NCBI GenBank assembly: GCA_943737045.1
Contig: CALSFV010000155.1
Span: 21,355 to 85,354, forward strand
Direction: 5' to 3'
Source: Parapristionchus giblindavisi
Lineage: Eukaryota; Nematoda; Chromadorea; Rhabditida; Diplogasteridae
Length of the DNA: 64,000 bases
Numbering within the stretch: position 1 is the first letter of the stretch; every line of letters begins with the position of its first letter. Below, one piece after another: positions 37,769 through 48,589 of this stretch. The position numbers and the translations under genes are program-made. The notes below the pieces were generated by a model. It saw only the letters and a program-made list of their open reading frames with translations, made no database searches and had not been told where the DNA came from.

Positions 37769-38682
37769 CTCCCCTACAATGTTATCTACTACAGACTACC
37801 ACTAAACAATGACTACTTCAAATAACCTTCCACTGGAATTCCAACCATTTAGTGTATACAACGATAACAATTGAAAATTATTGATTTATTAGGCATGAAT
37901 GAGAGTGGAGAAAGGACATGAGGATAGAGAGATAAAAGGGGCAACAACGATGGATCAATACTCCCATAATCAATGGATGAATGTGAATGGATAAATCAAT
38001 AAAAGGGATGGGTAGATCTAGTGATCGATCATCTTGAGATGACAGAGTTCATTATCGATCGAGTAATAACGATAATGACGAGGAATTGAATAGAGATAGA
38101 ATATGAACGAGACAACGGGACGACAATCACGAAACAACGATGGAGATGGATAATGAAACAAGTGATGAGAGGATGGGTATTGTAGTATATTGTATGATCA
38201 AGAGATGAATGAATGGATGGAACTAAAGCAATCAATAATCTACAATGACCTAGTATGACCTATTTTCTCAATGAATATTAAAAGTGAAATCATAGTTTGT
38301 ACAAGAAATAAAACAGGGATAGCTCTTATGATATGAAATAAAACGAAAAAGAATGACACAAATGATCACAATTTGAATATTAATGGGAATAAAATAGCAG
38401 TGGAATCCAATCGATAATCATCTTCTCTTCATAAAAATACACAGGGAGGATACGGTAACGACGAGAAGAGAGGCTCCTTTACAGTGACAATCTTTTCTGC
38501 AATCGACTTGTATTAAAATTGTTTTTGTAACTTCTTCTACGTACAATGATGATGATGGCTTTTAACCAATCTGTCTTTGCATTCTGTCGATACTCCGCCT
38601 CCTGGATAGCCAATTGTTTAAGATCCTTATACTTCATTCCAGCCAAACGATCTTCCTCCCCTTAACGCGTTCTCCATTATAG
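37769..38682. other. Upstream flank of spe-39, no gene recognised
   Basis: AT-rich DNA with many GATGGAT/GAATGGATG-like simple sequence stretches (37890-38225). It presumably includes the spe-39 promoter, but no element can be defined. Confidence 0.35.
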
Positions 38683-40297
38683 CGGCGGGGGCATGACACA
38701 ATACTTCAAAATCATCCTAGTTGATTCATATTTGATGATGAAAGTCCCTATAGACGATAGACACTTCAGTCAGCCAAAACCAAAAGCCGAAAAATGTGAT
38801 TCCCATGGCATGTTATATACCATTCGATAGAGGATCAAAAAGTACATAGGAATGCTAAGTTTCATAAGTTTTCATAATATCATCTTCGAGAAAAATTCAA
38901 TTTTCCGATTGTGGAAATCATATAACTGATACAGTATCGGTAAACAGTCATGGAAGATTTTTTCTTTTTTAAAAAATAAATATTGTTCCAGGAAAGCAAG
39001 CAAGCTAATATTTTGAGACAATATACGAAATTTATCAAGGAATACAACCATGATGTGATGGTGAAATTAAATTAGTTTAATGTAGCGTAATGATGACGCA
39101 ATCGAAGTACACTTTTTTTAAAGTCATGATTGTAGGCAAGTTCAGGCAATGGTACATCAATTAGAAGTGGCTCTGAGTAAAGTGTGTTTGAGCATAAATG
39201 GATCAAAAACTTTTGCCGAGGCGTCGAATACTGATAGAAGAGACGTTTTTGCTGCGTGGAAATAAGGTGAAAATAGTTCAAAAATGTATTTATTTTGAGC
39301 AAGAGCTAACATTGGATAATGGGAGATTCAATGTGGAAATATATAGAAAGAAGAATTAGGGCTACTATCTCTATCAATTAATATAAATAGCATGTAAAAC
39401 TATAGAAACGACACGATGATAATCGAGTCTTCACTTGACTAGCTCCTACACCGAGATACCAAAATAGGGTCATGAAATTTCCGGCCCTATCTACTAGGGT
39501 TAACGAAACGAAAACGGAATTCGAAATTTTCGTTTGGAGGGGAAGATTTGCATAAATTCCGGAACGAGCGAGAGAGAAATAAGATTTTTCCGGCTTGAGG
39601 TTGAATTTATTGCTTTCCGTATCAATTTTTTTTGGAATTCGAACCTGCGCCTACGTTTGGGCGTCAAATAATATCACTAATTCACGTGATATCACTATGC
39701 CTGGGTTGTATCTGATCCAAATAAGTGTGATATTCTAATAGCCCATCCATCTTTACATAATATATCAAAGATTCAAGAATGGGAAATCATGGTAACATAG
39801 TAAGCCATGAGATCAAAACAAAAAAAATCCGGTCCAAAATCGGAAAATTGGATTCTTCTCGACATAGGTCGAAAAGTATGTTACAAAGCACCAAGCCTGA
39901 CCGCATTTTGAGCCAAAATTTCCCAAAAAATCGAAAGACCTGACCGCATTTTGAGCCAAAATTTCACAAAAATCGAAAAACCTGACCGCATTTTGAGCCA
40001 AATTTGCCAAAAATCGAAAAACCAGACCGCATTTTGAAAACCGATAACCTAGCTATTCGACCTATGCTTCTCGAACATGATATTATGAAAACTTGTGAAA
40101 CTTAATATTCCTATGTACCTTTTGATCCTCTATCGATTGCCATGTAAATCACATTTTGATTTTTTGACTTTTGGTAGGTCAAAAATTGATAATTTTGGTC
40201 AATGTTTTGGCTGAAGTGTCTATCGTCCCTAGGGACTTTCACCATCAAATATGAATCAACTAGGATGATTTTGAAGCATTGTGTCTTGCCCCCGCCG
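38683..40297. mobile_element. Foldback element (CGGCGGGGGCA ends)
   Basis: The ends CGGCGGGGGCATGACACAAT and the near-complement ATTGTGTCTTGCCCCCGCCG bound arms of about 215 bp (38683-38895, 40080-40297). The diverged arms both contain CTAGTTGATTCATATTTGATG-like text. The interior is mostly non-coding and contains a MITE at 39865-40069. Confidence 0.65.
39865..40069. mobile_element. MITE (CATAGGTCGAAAAGTATG family), copy 1
   Basis: About 205 bp between CATAGGTCGAAAAGTATGTT and AGCTATTCGACCTATG. It has three to four internal copies of CCTGACCGCATTTTGAGCCA. Other copies lie at 41131-42272 (interrupted), 44489-44613 (reverse, partial) and 45335-45494, with a left-end relic at 51758-51777. Confidence 0.75.
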
Positions 40298-40502
40298 CCG
40301 TCCCTCCGCTGTAAGCGAGAATGTTTTAATCGCGTGTTTAATGTAGTTATACGGGAGGAGCTCATAGGGAGAAAAATAGAGAGACGTACTTCTCACTTTC
40401 TCTCCATGAGTCATCTTCAGTCCCTCCAATTCATATATGGCGCCCTTGATGCGGTTTTCCTGTCGCTTGTCACGAGATATCGCCTGAACAATTCATTATT
40501 AT

Positions 40503-40695
40503 CATACATGTTCGATACCCTTGCCGTATATTTTTATATAATGGGTCAATTCCCGAAATAGGGTGGGTTGATTCACAAAATTCGTTATTTTCGCATAAAA
40601 ATCGTCTTTTTTAGCTTCCCTTTTTTATCAAGTGGCCTAAAATGAACCTCATATAGTGGGTCAATCCTCGCACTGCGAGGGTATGAAAATGTATG
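40503..40695. mobile_element. MITE (CATACATTTTCGG family), copy 3
   Basis: 193 bp from CATACATGTTCGATACCCTT to GAGGGTATGAAAATGTATG, slightly diverged at the left end. Confidence 0.7.
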
Positions 40696-41256
40696 ATTAT
40701 TATCCGCTCTTACACCCACACAAAAATAACTTATCTATAAGGGAATTATTCCATATAATTATTATTAATAATAATTGTATCTTAAATATACATTAATAGA
40801 AATAAGAAGAGATATGAATTCGAAATCGCTTGATATAAACGTCTTACTACGGAATTCTTCCCCCATAGATAAGAGGCCGATTGCATAAGAGTCGGGCAAA
40901 TCTATGGGAGGGTTGGCACAAGCCAAAAAATTTGATACCCTCAAAACTTGTGTATAGGGGTTATCAACCATGAACATGGGCATAGTCATTTCGGCCCTAG
41001 AGAAAAAATAGTGGCAAAGTGTTTTTGAAGGGTGTGCAAGGCATGATTATCGCGTACTTAATTTATTTTGTTCTATTTCCTTGGATTTAGCATATAAAAA
41101 AATGTTTGCGTTATTTCGCGCGGTGAACATAGGCCGAAAAGTATGTTACCAAGCCTGACCAAAATTTCACAAAAATCGAAAAACCTGACCAGATTTTTAG
41201 CCAAATTTGCCAAAAATCGAAAACCTAACCGAATTTTGAAAACCGACAACTTACTA

Positions 41257-42248
41257 GGGAATGGTTTCTTTGATGCATAAAATTACGGGTAGCGACCAAC
41301 ATAACGGGATGGTCGACTTAGTAAGAATCAACATTCAAACGCTGCAGTTGATCGATTTTGAAAAACCCGTCGTATACACCGCACGATCAAACAACGATCA
41401 TTCAACCTTCCATGGGGGAAGGGTGAACAATCATTTGATAGGCGGAAGGGTGAGTTCTCATTCCCAACGAGTTGTGGTATAGTGGCAAGTGCTCGTGGTC
41501 TTTACTTTTTGCTCACGAGTTCGATTCCCCCGAGAACATTTTATGTCGGCATAATATTGTAACAATGAACACTGACATTTCAATAGAAATTAAGTCCAAA
41601 ATTTATATTTCTTTTTTTTGTTTTTGCAACTTTTTTCGCTGTCTTTTGTTATCTCTTCCTTGTTGGGAATCTGTAAAAAAATTGAATTATAGTAACAACT
41701 TCATGGAATGATATGCTGTTGATATGTATTAATGCAGGAATATTTCATTTGTTGAACATTTAAGTTAATGTTTTCTATGAATTCCATGAAGTTGTTACTA
41801 TAATTCGATTTTTTACAGATTCCCAACAAGGAAGAGATAACAAAAGACAGCGAAAAAAAGTTGCAAAAACAAAAAAAAAGAAATATAAATTTTGGACTTA
41901 ATTTCCGGACCAAATTGAAATGTCAGTGTTCATTGTTACATTATTATGCCGACATAAAATGTTCTCGGGGGAATCGAACTCGTGAGCAAAAAGTAAAGAC
42001 CACGAGCACTTGCCACTATACCACAACTCGTTGGGAATGAGAACTCACCCTTCCGCCTATCAAATGATTGTTCACCCTTCCCCCATGGAAGGTTGAATGA
42101 TCGTTGTTTGATCGTGCGGTGTATACGACGGGTTTTTCAAAATCGATCAACTGCAGCGTTTGAATGTTGATTCTTACTAAGTCGACCATGCTGATTATCG
42201 TTATGTTGGTCGCTACCCGTAATTTTATGCATCAAAGAAACCATTCCC
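41257..42248. mobile_element. TA-flanked long foldback element with tRNA-like motif
   Basis: Ends GGGAATGGTTTCTTTGATGC and its complement abut TA (41255-41256, 42249-42250). Arms of about 450-470 bp (41257-41709 and 41781-42248) are close to identical apart from an indel near 42190 and a few substitutions, leaving a ~70-bp loop. Open frames across the arms look incidental. Each arm carries the tRNA-like stretch described separately. Confidence 0.8.
41471..41537 (+). ncRNA. tRNA-like sequence in the foldback arm
   Basis: Contains TGGTATAGTGGCAAGTGC, close to the tRNA D-arm/A-box, and GAGTTCGATTCCCCCGAG, close to the T-arm/B-box, at roughly tRNA spacing, plus a CTCGTG/CACGAG pairing between them. 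The acceptor stem pairs only about five of seven positions and the T-stem is poor, so it is not a functional tRNA. It may be tRNA-derived or carry a pol III-type promoter. An inverted copy lies at 41961-42027. Confidence 0.35.
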
Positions 42249-42475
42249 TAGTTAGCTATTCGACATATGGCGGTAGACCGAAATTCGAGTTATCCATAGA
42301 TAAATGAGAAATGAATGCGTTAAACTCATTTGCCAGAGCGTTATCCCATGGTAATCCCCACGGGAAATCTTTTTTTGGCAGAAAATCTACGTTACCCACC
42401 CAGCAGCGTAGCCATCTCATCTATCCCATAACGCTGTGGTAAACGCAGTAGTAGCCCTTTTGTTGAAGAATTTTC

Positions 42476-42602
42476 AAAAAAATCGATTGACTCAGAAAAT
42501 GAGCTTCCCCAACATCGAAAAGCTGATTTCCATTAGCGAAACTAATGGAAATCAGCTTTTCGATGTTGGGGAAGCTCATTTTCTGAGTCAATCGATTTTT
42601 TT
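42476..42602. repeat. Perfect 61-bp-arm hairpin with 5-base loop
   Basis: 42476-42536 is the exact reverse complement of 42542-42602, with loop CGAAA. The outer arms end in runs of A and T. There are no evident coding frames, and no other copy was noticed in the window. Confidence 0.9.
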
Positions 42603-42750
42603 TTACTTATTTTCGTTAATTCGTTAATCGTTAATACCATCTCTGCTCCCAACTATTATATATCTTTTAAAAGACGGACCAAAGTCGTACCATTTTAAAC
42701 TGAATTGAGATACACATGGGCGTGGTTATCGCTAGTTTATTTAATTCAAT

Positions 42751-45700
42751 TCATAACTGTTTAAACATCAAACCAACCTCTCGGAGTCGCATCTTTTCGC
42801 TCTCCTCCAATTCCATCGTCACTTCCTCAAATCCTATCGATTGATTCTAAATGAACACACTTTAGGGTACAGCACAATATTAATCATTCTAAGTACAATA
42901 TGAGGGCTACAGTAGTCACAATCAATCGATAATGTGCTCTGATTGTTTTTTCCCACTTTCAGACATCTTTCATATTTTGGAAAAGATAGAGCAAAAATGA
43001 ACAATCGAAAATTAAGTCTACAGATGTATTAAACAACCGTCGAACGTGGAATCAACAGGCGACCCCCCAACATTTGACGAAATGCATTACAGTATGCCAC
43101 AAAACTTGAAGTTTACTTATGTTTTTCCTTTTAAGATTAAAGTATTGTAAAAAAAGAGAATGCTTGATAGCGTCGAGTTATGGAATACTTCAAACCCCAG
43201 CAAATTTGAAACTCTCCGCTCTGGCCACACTCTCTCGCTTTCTTAGTGACGAGAAATCGTAAAAGTAAAAACGGCATTTACAAAAAAACATTTAGAAAAG
43301 TAAAATATTGGACCTCCTCATCGACTCCATTCTCGATTGGTTCCTCTTCTTGATCGATATTATCAGCATTCTTCTCGACCTCATCTGACTTCCTCTGTTC
43401 TTTGGTCTTCTTCTCCGACGGTGCCGCAACCTCCTCGAACACTTCATCGACGGCTCCGGCGTCCTGCAAGGAATAAAGGGTTACTGTAGTTACCCCCCCC
43501 AACCAATCGATAATCCAATCAATAAAACTACCGTATACCTCGGGCATCTCCACGTCAATTGCACTGGTAGACGCATTGGCAGGACCGGTTGCCACATCAG
43601 ATTTCATCTAAAACAATGAATATGGAAAAGGTTGACAACAGGTATCAGAAGTTGATGGAGGGCTTAGAAAACATGAAGGAAAGTATCGAAAATGTCAAAA
43701 GTCGCAGATTCAGAGTTATACCGATTGTGGGGCACATATGTACATTCACTCACAATCTCGCATTTCACACACTCTCTCGCCTGGTATTGCGAAATACAAA
43801 ACTGATCCGAATTTAGAACAAAACTGACCCGAACTACATCTCAAGTACTCGGAACTGACCCGACATTGGCGTGAGTCTTAGTAATCTCGATCCCCCGCAT
43901 ATTCCTTGATGGGTTTCAAGTCTCAAAACTGACCGCATAGACAAAAAGTGCTCAAACACATTATGAGCAAGCGAAAATGTATTGTGGGGCATAATAATGA
44001 TAGAAAGAAACCAGTGATGATGATAAGAAAGAAGTATTATTACTAACGAGAGAATGTAGAACTACAGTAGTTACCTCCCCCCAACCAATCGATATTTCAA
44101 TCAGTCAAAGCTACCGTATCCACTTTTACAACACAATACAGATTCAGTGATTGCATTGCTTGTCTAATCTCGAGCGTCCTATACTTGTACATATTATTAA
44201 TGTAATTGTAACTGCAAAACCAATAATGGAATGACACAAGCATCATACTTCAATCTCTTGACAATGACAGTGACAATGATAAACATACCTCAACATCTTC
44301 CTCCATCCGTTGTGCAGCCTGACTGATTCGTGATCCATTCACAACATCTACAGTAGGAGTTGCTGTCGTATTAGGTGGAAGCATTGATTGGCGAAGCGAT
44401 GGAGGGTTGCGAGCGCGCTCTTCAGCCTGGAAAAGATCAAATATTTCAATAATTCAAATTTGCTAAATTATTATTAAGATAGTTCTAATAGTCAGGTTTT
44501 TCGATTTTAGCAAAGTTTTGGCTCAAAATCTGGTCAGGTTTATCGATTTTTGTGAAATTTTGGCTCAAAATCCGGTCAGGCTTGGTACTTTGTAACATAC
44601 TTTTCGACCTATGGAGCGGGTCACCCGCATCAAATGCATTAAAATAGAAATAGATCATAGTTAAATATGTAAATGTACTCATGGAGTTAAATATTATTGA
44701 ATCAAAAGTAGTTATTAGTAGAGGCGAGATTCGCTGTTTCATATTGTGCCATACATTTTCGGTACCCTCGCCGTTTACTTTTATATAGTGGGTCAATTCG
44801 CGAAATAGGGTGGGTTGATTCACAAAATTCGTTATTTTCCCTTAAAAATCGTTATTTTTAGCTTCCTTTTTTATCAAGTGGCCTAAAATGGGCCTTATAG
44901 TGCCCATTTTAGGCCACTTGATAAAAAATCCTCGCACTACGAGGGTATGGCAATGTATGACCGTAATCTACAGTAACCACAAGTGTACCGTACCGTCTTA
45001 GACGAGAAGAAGTCAGTGACCTTCTTCGTGCCCTTCTTATCATCATTAGCAGCAGTCTTCTTAGGAGCTGCGGCTTTCTTCGCCGGCGCTGCCTTCTTCT
45101 TCTTCTTGTCGGCGTCAGAATCTGAGTCACCAGACAGATCCACTACATCATCCTGCAAGAGATCAAAGATCAAACTACAAATATGAAACACAGGTCAAAC
45201 TACAACTAATAGATTATATTGCTCTGTCACTCTTTTTCATTTGTGACACTATATCCAATAAAGATGCGACAGCATTTGAAACAACGATTGAATAAATAAG
45301 TGAATTGGGGAGAAAAGAGAGATAGATCGCAAACATAGGTCGAAAAGTATGTTACAAAGTAATAAGCCTGACCGAATTTTGAAACAAAATTTCACAAAAA
45401 TCGAAAAACTTGACCGGATTTTGAGCCAAATTTGCCAAAAATCGAAAAACCTGACCGGATTTTGAAAACCGATAACCTAGCTATTCGGCCTATGATCACA
45501 AACTACAAGTGTACCTTCTTCTTGGCTGGAGCTCTGGACTTAGCCGGAGCCTTCTTGGCGGGTTTCACATCATCATCATCATCGGATATAACAAAGAAGT
45601 CATCGTCTTCATCATCACTATCTCCATTCTTCTTATTCTTCTTGGTAGCCTTGGTCGCAGTCTCCTTCCTCTTGGGAGCAGGCTCATCATCAGATAGATC

Positions 45701-45757
45701 AACCACACTCGCTTCATTCTTCACCGACCCATTCTCCTTAATAATAATAATAATAAT

Positions 45758-45809
<52 letters not shown>

Positions 45810-47955
45810 TTAATAATAATAATAATAATAATATTTCCTTATGTGGTGACAGTGGCGGAAAACAAATACAAATGGTGTGAAAGCTATAGTGCACATAAAA
45901 TACTATGTCGCAACTGTGGCAACATAAGACAATAGTGATCGATTACAAATTGTACAGATTCAACGGAGATTTAACAATTCTACTAAAAGATTTGGAATTA
46001 GGGCAAATAATACAATTATTAGGCAACGAATTCCATAAATTAACTGATCGATTGGAGACGTGTCAGATGCGCAGCTGACACTATACCCATTGAGTATTGG
46101 GTACGGTAGACAACATGGCACAAGATACGGATTAATTTTGCGCCAACCAAGGATCAAATATCACTCCGCTCATTCATCCCCATCCCCCCACTCATACCTT
46201 GCTTCTCTTCCTATCAGCGGCAGTAGTCTGCACATCCTCATCATCGTTGTCGCCATCGGAGAACTCGCTGAAAGTCACACCAATGATGTCATGAAGGTCC
46301 AAAGATCTAAGATCAAAGATCAACTAACCCTTCACTGCCAATATCGTCCTCGCTCTCATCAGAATTCCATTCCTCCTTCTTCATCTTTTCCTTCTTAGGT
46401 TTCTCCTCCGTGGCAAACTTCCTTATGTCTCCACCCTCATTCTTTGGCTTCTTCGGCACCTTAGGCTCTTTGGGCTCCTTTGGTTTCCTAAAATCAATCA
46501 ATCAATATAATAATAATAATAATAATATTTTATAAATTCAATTATAGATTGATAATGGATTACAGATTATTATTGATTTTTCAATTATCGATTGGTTCTC
46601 GCAACGACAAATACCGTACCTCTCAGCCTTGGGCTTGTCAATCTTCTCGTACTTCTCCTTCATGGCTTTGTCGATGGTAGGCTCGACACGAACAGCGTCC
46701 TTGGATGGGAACACCTCCTACAATCAATCAATAAATCAATAATCATTCCAATCAATAAATCAATAATCATTTTCAATATTTGTTCATGTACACTCAATGA
46801 ATAATTTTTCGTCCAAGAGAGGGATCACTGTATCCAATGAGAGATCCCCCTTTTCACCCCCGAGATATCAAACCCTGAGCACCCCGCCAATATATCACAT
46901 TTAAATTTCATGAATTGTCACTAGTCATTTTTATGTGTTTCGTTTCGTGCATACGCACGTTGATAAAATATATTCCAATCAATCAATAAATCAATAATCA
47001 TTCCAATCAATCAATATCGACTCACCGCAACCACGCCCAACTTGGCTTTCTTGCCCTTCGACGGCTCATCCTTGGCAAACTTCTTCATGGCATTCTTGAT
47101 GCTTACATCCATATCCGCCTTCTCCTTCGCCTCCTGCTTGTCCAGTGCCTCGAGGAACACCTGTAAGAGATCAAAGATCATTATCAGAGATCAAAGATCA
47201 TTATCAGAGATCAAAGATCAACTCGAGGGGGGGGGGGTAGCACTCACCTTGAGATCATCGTTCCACAGATCCGCCCACGACTTGCCCTGCAGCGTCTTCA
47301 ACTCAACCAACTTCGACTCACTCTCCTTCAGCAGCTTGTCCTTCTCTTCCTCTGACAACTGGAAAGGTATATAATAATAACAATAATAATAATCATATTT
47401 AATATGCGATTCATTCAATCTTGACGTAAGCACTTATGGTCAGACCGAAACACTAACCATATATCGGCCAACTACAGTACTCATCATACGTGGGCGGGCA
47501 TTGCCGCTGGAAATGAAAATCGGTTGGCCAGACGCAAAAATCGGGGGGTCGGAGGCAAAAAATGGAGCATTTATACGTCATTTTGAGTGATTTTTTATGG
47601 AAAATCGGGGGGTCGGGTGCCAAAAATCGGGGGTTTATTGCCGCTAGCGGCAGTGTTGCCCACGTATGGTACTCTACAGTAGCTACAGTACCCATCAATC
47701 AATAGCTACAGTACCCATCAATCAATAGCTACAGTACTCATCAATCAATAGCTACAGTACCTTGATCAGAGCCATTCCAACAAGGTAATCATAGTCAGAC
47801 AGCTTATTATTGAGCTTCTTATCATCGGCAGACTGTGGTTCGGCATCCTCATCATCATCTTCAACTTCTTCATCATGTTCAATCTCACCACTCTCAGCCA
47901 ACTCTCGCTTCTTCTGTTCTTCCTTCCACTTCTTCACCGGATCGGGGTCGAAACC
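42751..47955 (-). CDS. top-2: DNA topoisomerase II C-terminal region (5' core absent)
   Basis: Minus-strand exons: 47955-47761, 47358-47248, 47160-47026, 46717-46620, 46487-46329, 46267-46198, 45736-45515, 45152-44994, 44426-44289, 43607-43539, 43463-43314 and a last one from 42846 (to 42778, or to a stop at 42751). All phases agree. The first three match the end of the topoisomerase II core: GFDPDPVKKWKEE, YDYLVGMALIKLSEEEKDKL and LQGKSWADLWNDDL. Later exons are the charged, Lys/Asp/Ser-rich tail (VVDLSDDEPAPKRK, DDVVDLSGDSDSDAD, KKVTDFFSSK). The ATPase, TOPRIM and active-site tyrosine regions, about 1,100 residues, have no exons upstream in this window. Exons after 44994 are acidic and may be a nematode-specific tail or belong to another transcript. 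Introns hold several MITEs and an 11-G run at 47227-47237. Confidence 0.75.
43815..44371. repeat. Segmental duplication, copy A (557 bp)
   Basis: Nearly identical to 48834-49797 once a 398-bp MITE and its target duplication are subtracted from the latter. It includes the 3' part of the top-2-tail exon 44426-44289 with its donor site. Confidence 0.9.
44489..44613 (-). mobile_element. MITE (CATAGGTCGAAAAGTATG family), partial reverse copy
   Basis: Ends with ACATACTTTTCGACCTATGG. The other terminus is missing near 44489. It lies in the top-2 intron 44427-44993. Confidence 0.65.
44750..44959. mobile_element. MITE (CATACATTTTCGG family), copy 4
   Basis: 210 bp from CATACATTTTCGGTACCCTC to GAGGGTATGGCAATGTATG. 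It contains an extra internal inverted AAAATGGGC/GCCCATTTT pair near 44885-44912. Confidence 0.75.
45335..45494. mobile_element. MITE (CATAGGTCGAAAAGTATG family), copy 4
   Basis: 160 bp from CATAGGTCGAAAAGTATGTT to AGCTATTCGGCCTATG, in the top-2 intron 45153-45514. Confidence 0.75.
45738..45831. repeat. (TAA)n microsatellite
   Basis: About 94 bp of TAA/ATT units with a few interruptions, directly upstream of the acceptor of the top-2 exon starting at 45736. Similar shorter tracts occur at 48357-48384, 48551-48590 and 50885-50920. Confidence 0.9.
47487..47667 (+). mobile_element. MITE (GGGCATTGCCGCT family), copy 3
   Basis: 181 bp from TACGTGGGCGGGCATTGCCG to GCGGCAGTGTTGCCCACGTA. It is almost colinear with the copy at 9748-9932, and lies in the top-2 intron 47359-47760. 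Confidence 0.75.
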
Positions 47956-48007
47956 CTGCAAACAACGAGTATTGATTGATTACTTCAAGTAGTACAGTAA
48001 TCCTCCC

Positions 48008-48199
48008 CATACATTTTCGGTACCCTCGCCGTTTATTTTTATATAGTGGGTCAATTCTCGAAATAGGCTGGGTTGATTCACAAAATTCGTTGTTTTCGCT
48101 TAAAAATCATCATTTTTAGCTTCCTTTCGCATGAAGTGGCCCAAAATGGGCCTTATATAGTGGGTCAATCCTCGCACTGCGAGGGTATGGCAATGTATG
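48008..48199. mobile_element. MITE (CATACATTTTCGG family), copy 5
   Basis: 192 bp with family ends, immediately upstream of the first top-2-like exon, in the interval 47956-48399. Confidence 0.75.
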
Positions 48200-48399
48200 A
48201 TATTGTGCAACTAACCCTTGCGTGAAAAGAAGACTAGTTTTTCTGACCCCGCTTAACGTGCTAAGAAGCACCCAATACCATCCCGTACCATTCTTATACA
48301 ATAATAAATTATTTGTAAAAATATATATAAATATTATATCCGTATAAATATTAATACTATTATTATTATTATTATTATTATTATTTGTAAACCACTGAC

Positions 48400-48548
48400 C
48401 CTTCCTTCATCATCATCCTCATCATCATCACTGCCTCCAGAGGGACTCATTCCTCTTATGGGTGTCGACTGTCCATATGTGCCCACGATCGCAGTCTGGT
48501 TGGCCACATCATTCCACGACATCTCAGAGTACGCACGCGAACGCTGAC

Positions 48549-48589
<41 letters not shown>

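Larger units (their letters stand above)
41131..42272. mobile_element. MITE (CATAGGTCG family) interrupted by a foldback element
   Basis: Family sequence runs from CATAGGCCGAAAAGTATGTT to AAAACCGACAACTTAC, breaks at 41255, and resumes at 42249 with GTTAGCTATTCGACATATG. The intervening block is the TA-flanked foldback element 41257-42248, so this MITE is older than that insertion. Confidence 0.75.

Noticed and set aside
40111..40365. 84-codon minus-strand ORF as a small gene
   Set aside because: It lies in the right arm of the foldback element 38683-40297, and its counterpart in the left arm is broken.
41471..41537. Functional tRNA gene
   Set aside because: Acceptor and T-stem pairing are too poor; only the internal promoter-like boxes are convincing.
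41261..41913. ORFs of 70-79 codons on both strands of the foldback arms
   Set aside because: They mirror each other across the inverted repeat and overlap the tRNA-like stretch; no protein family recognised.
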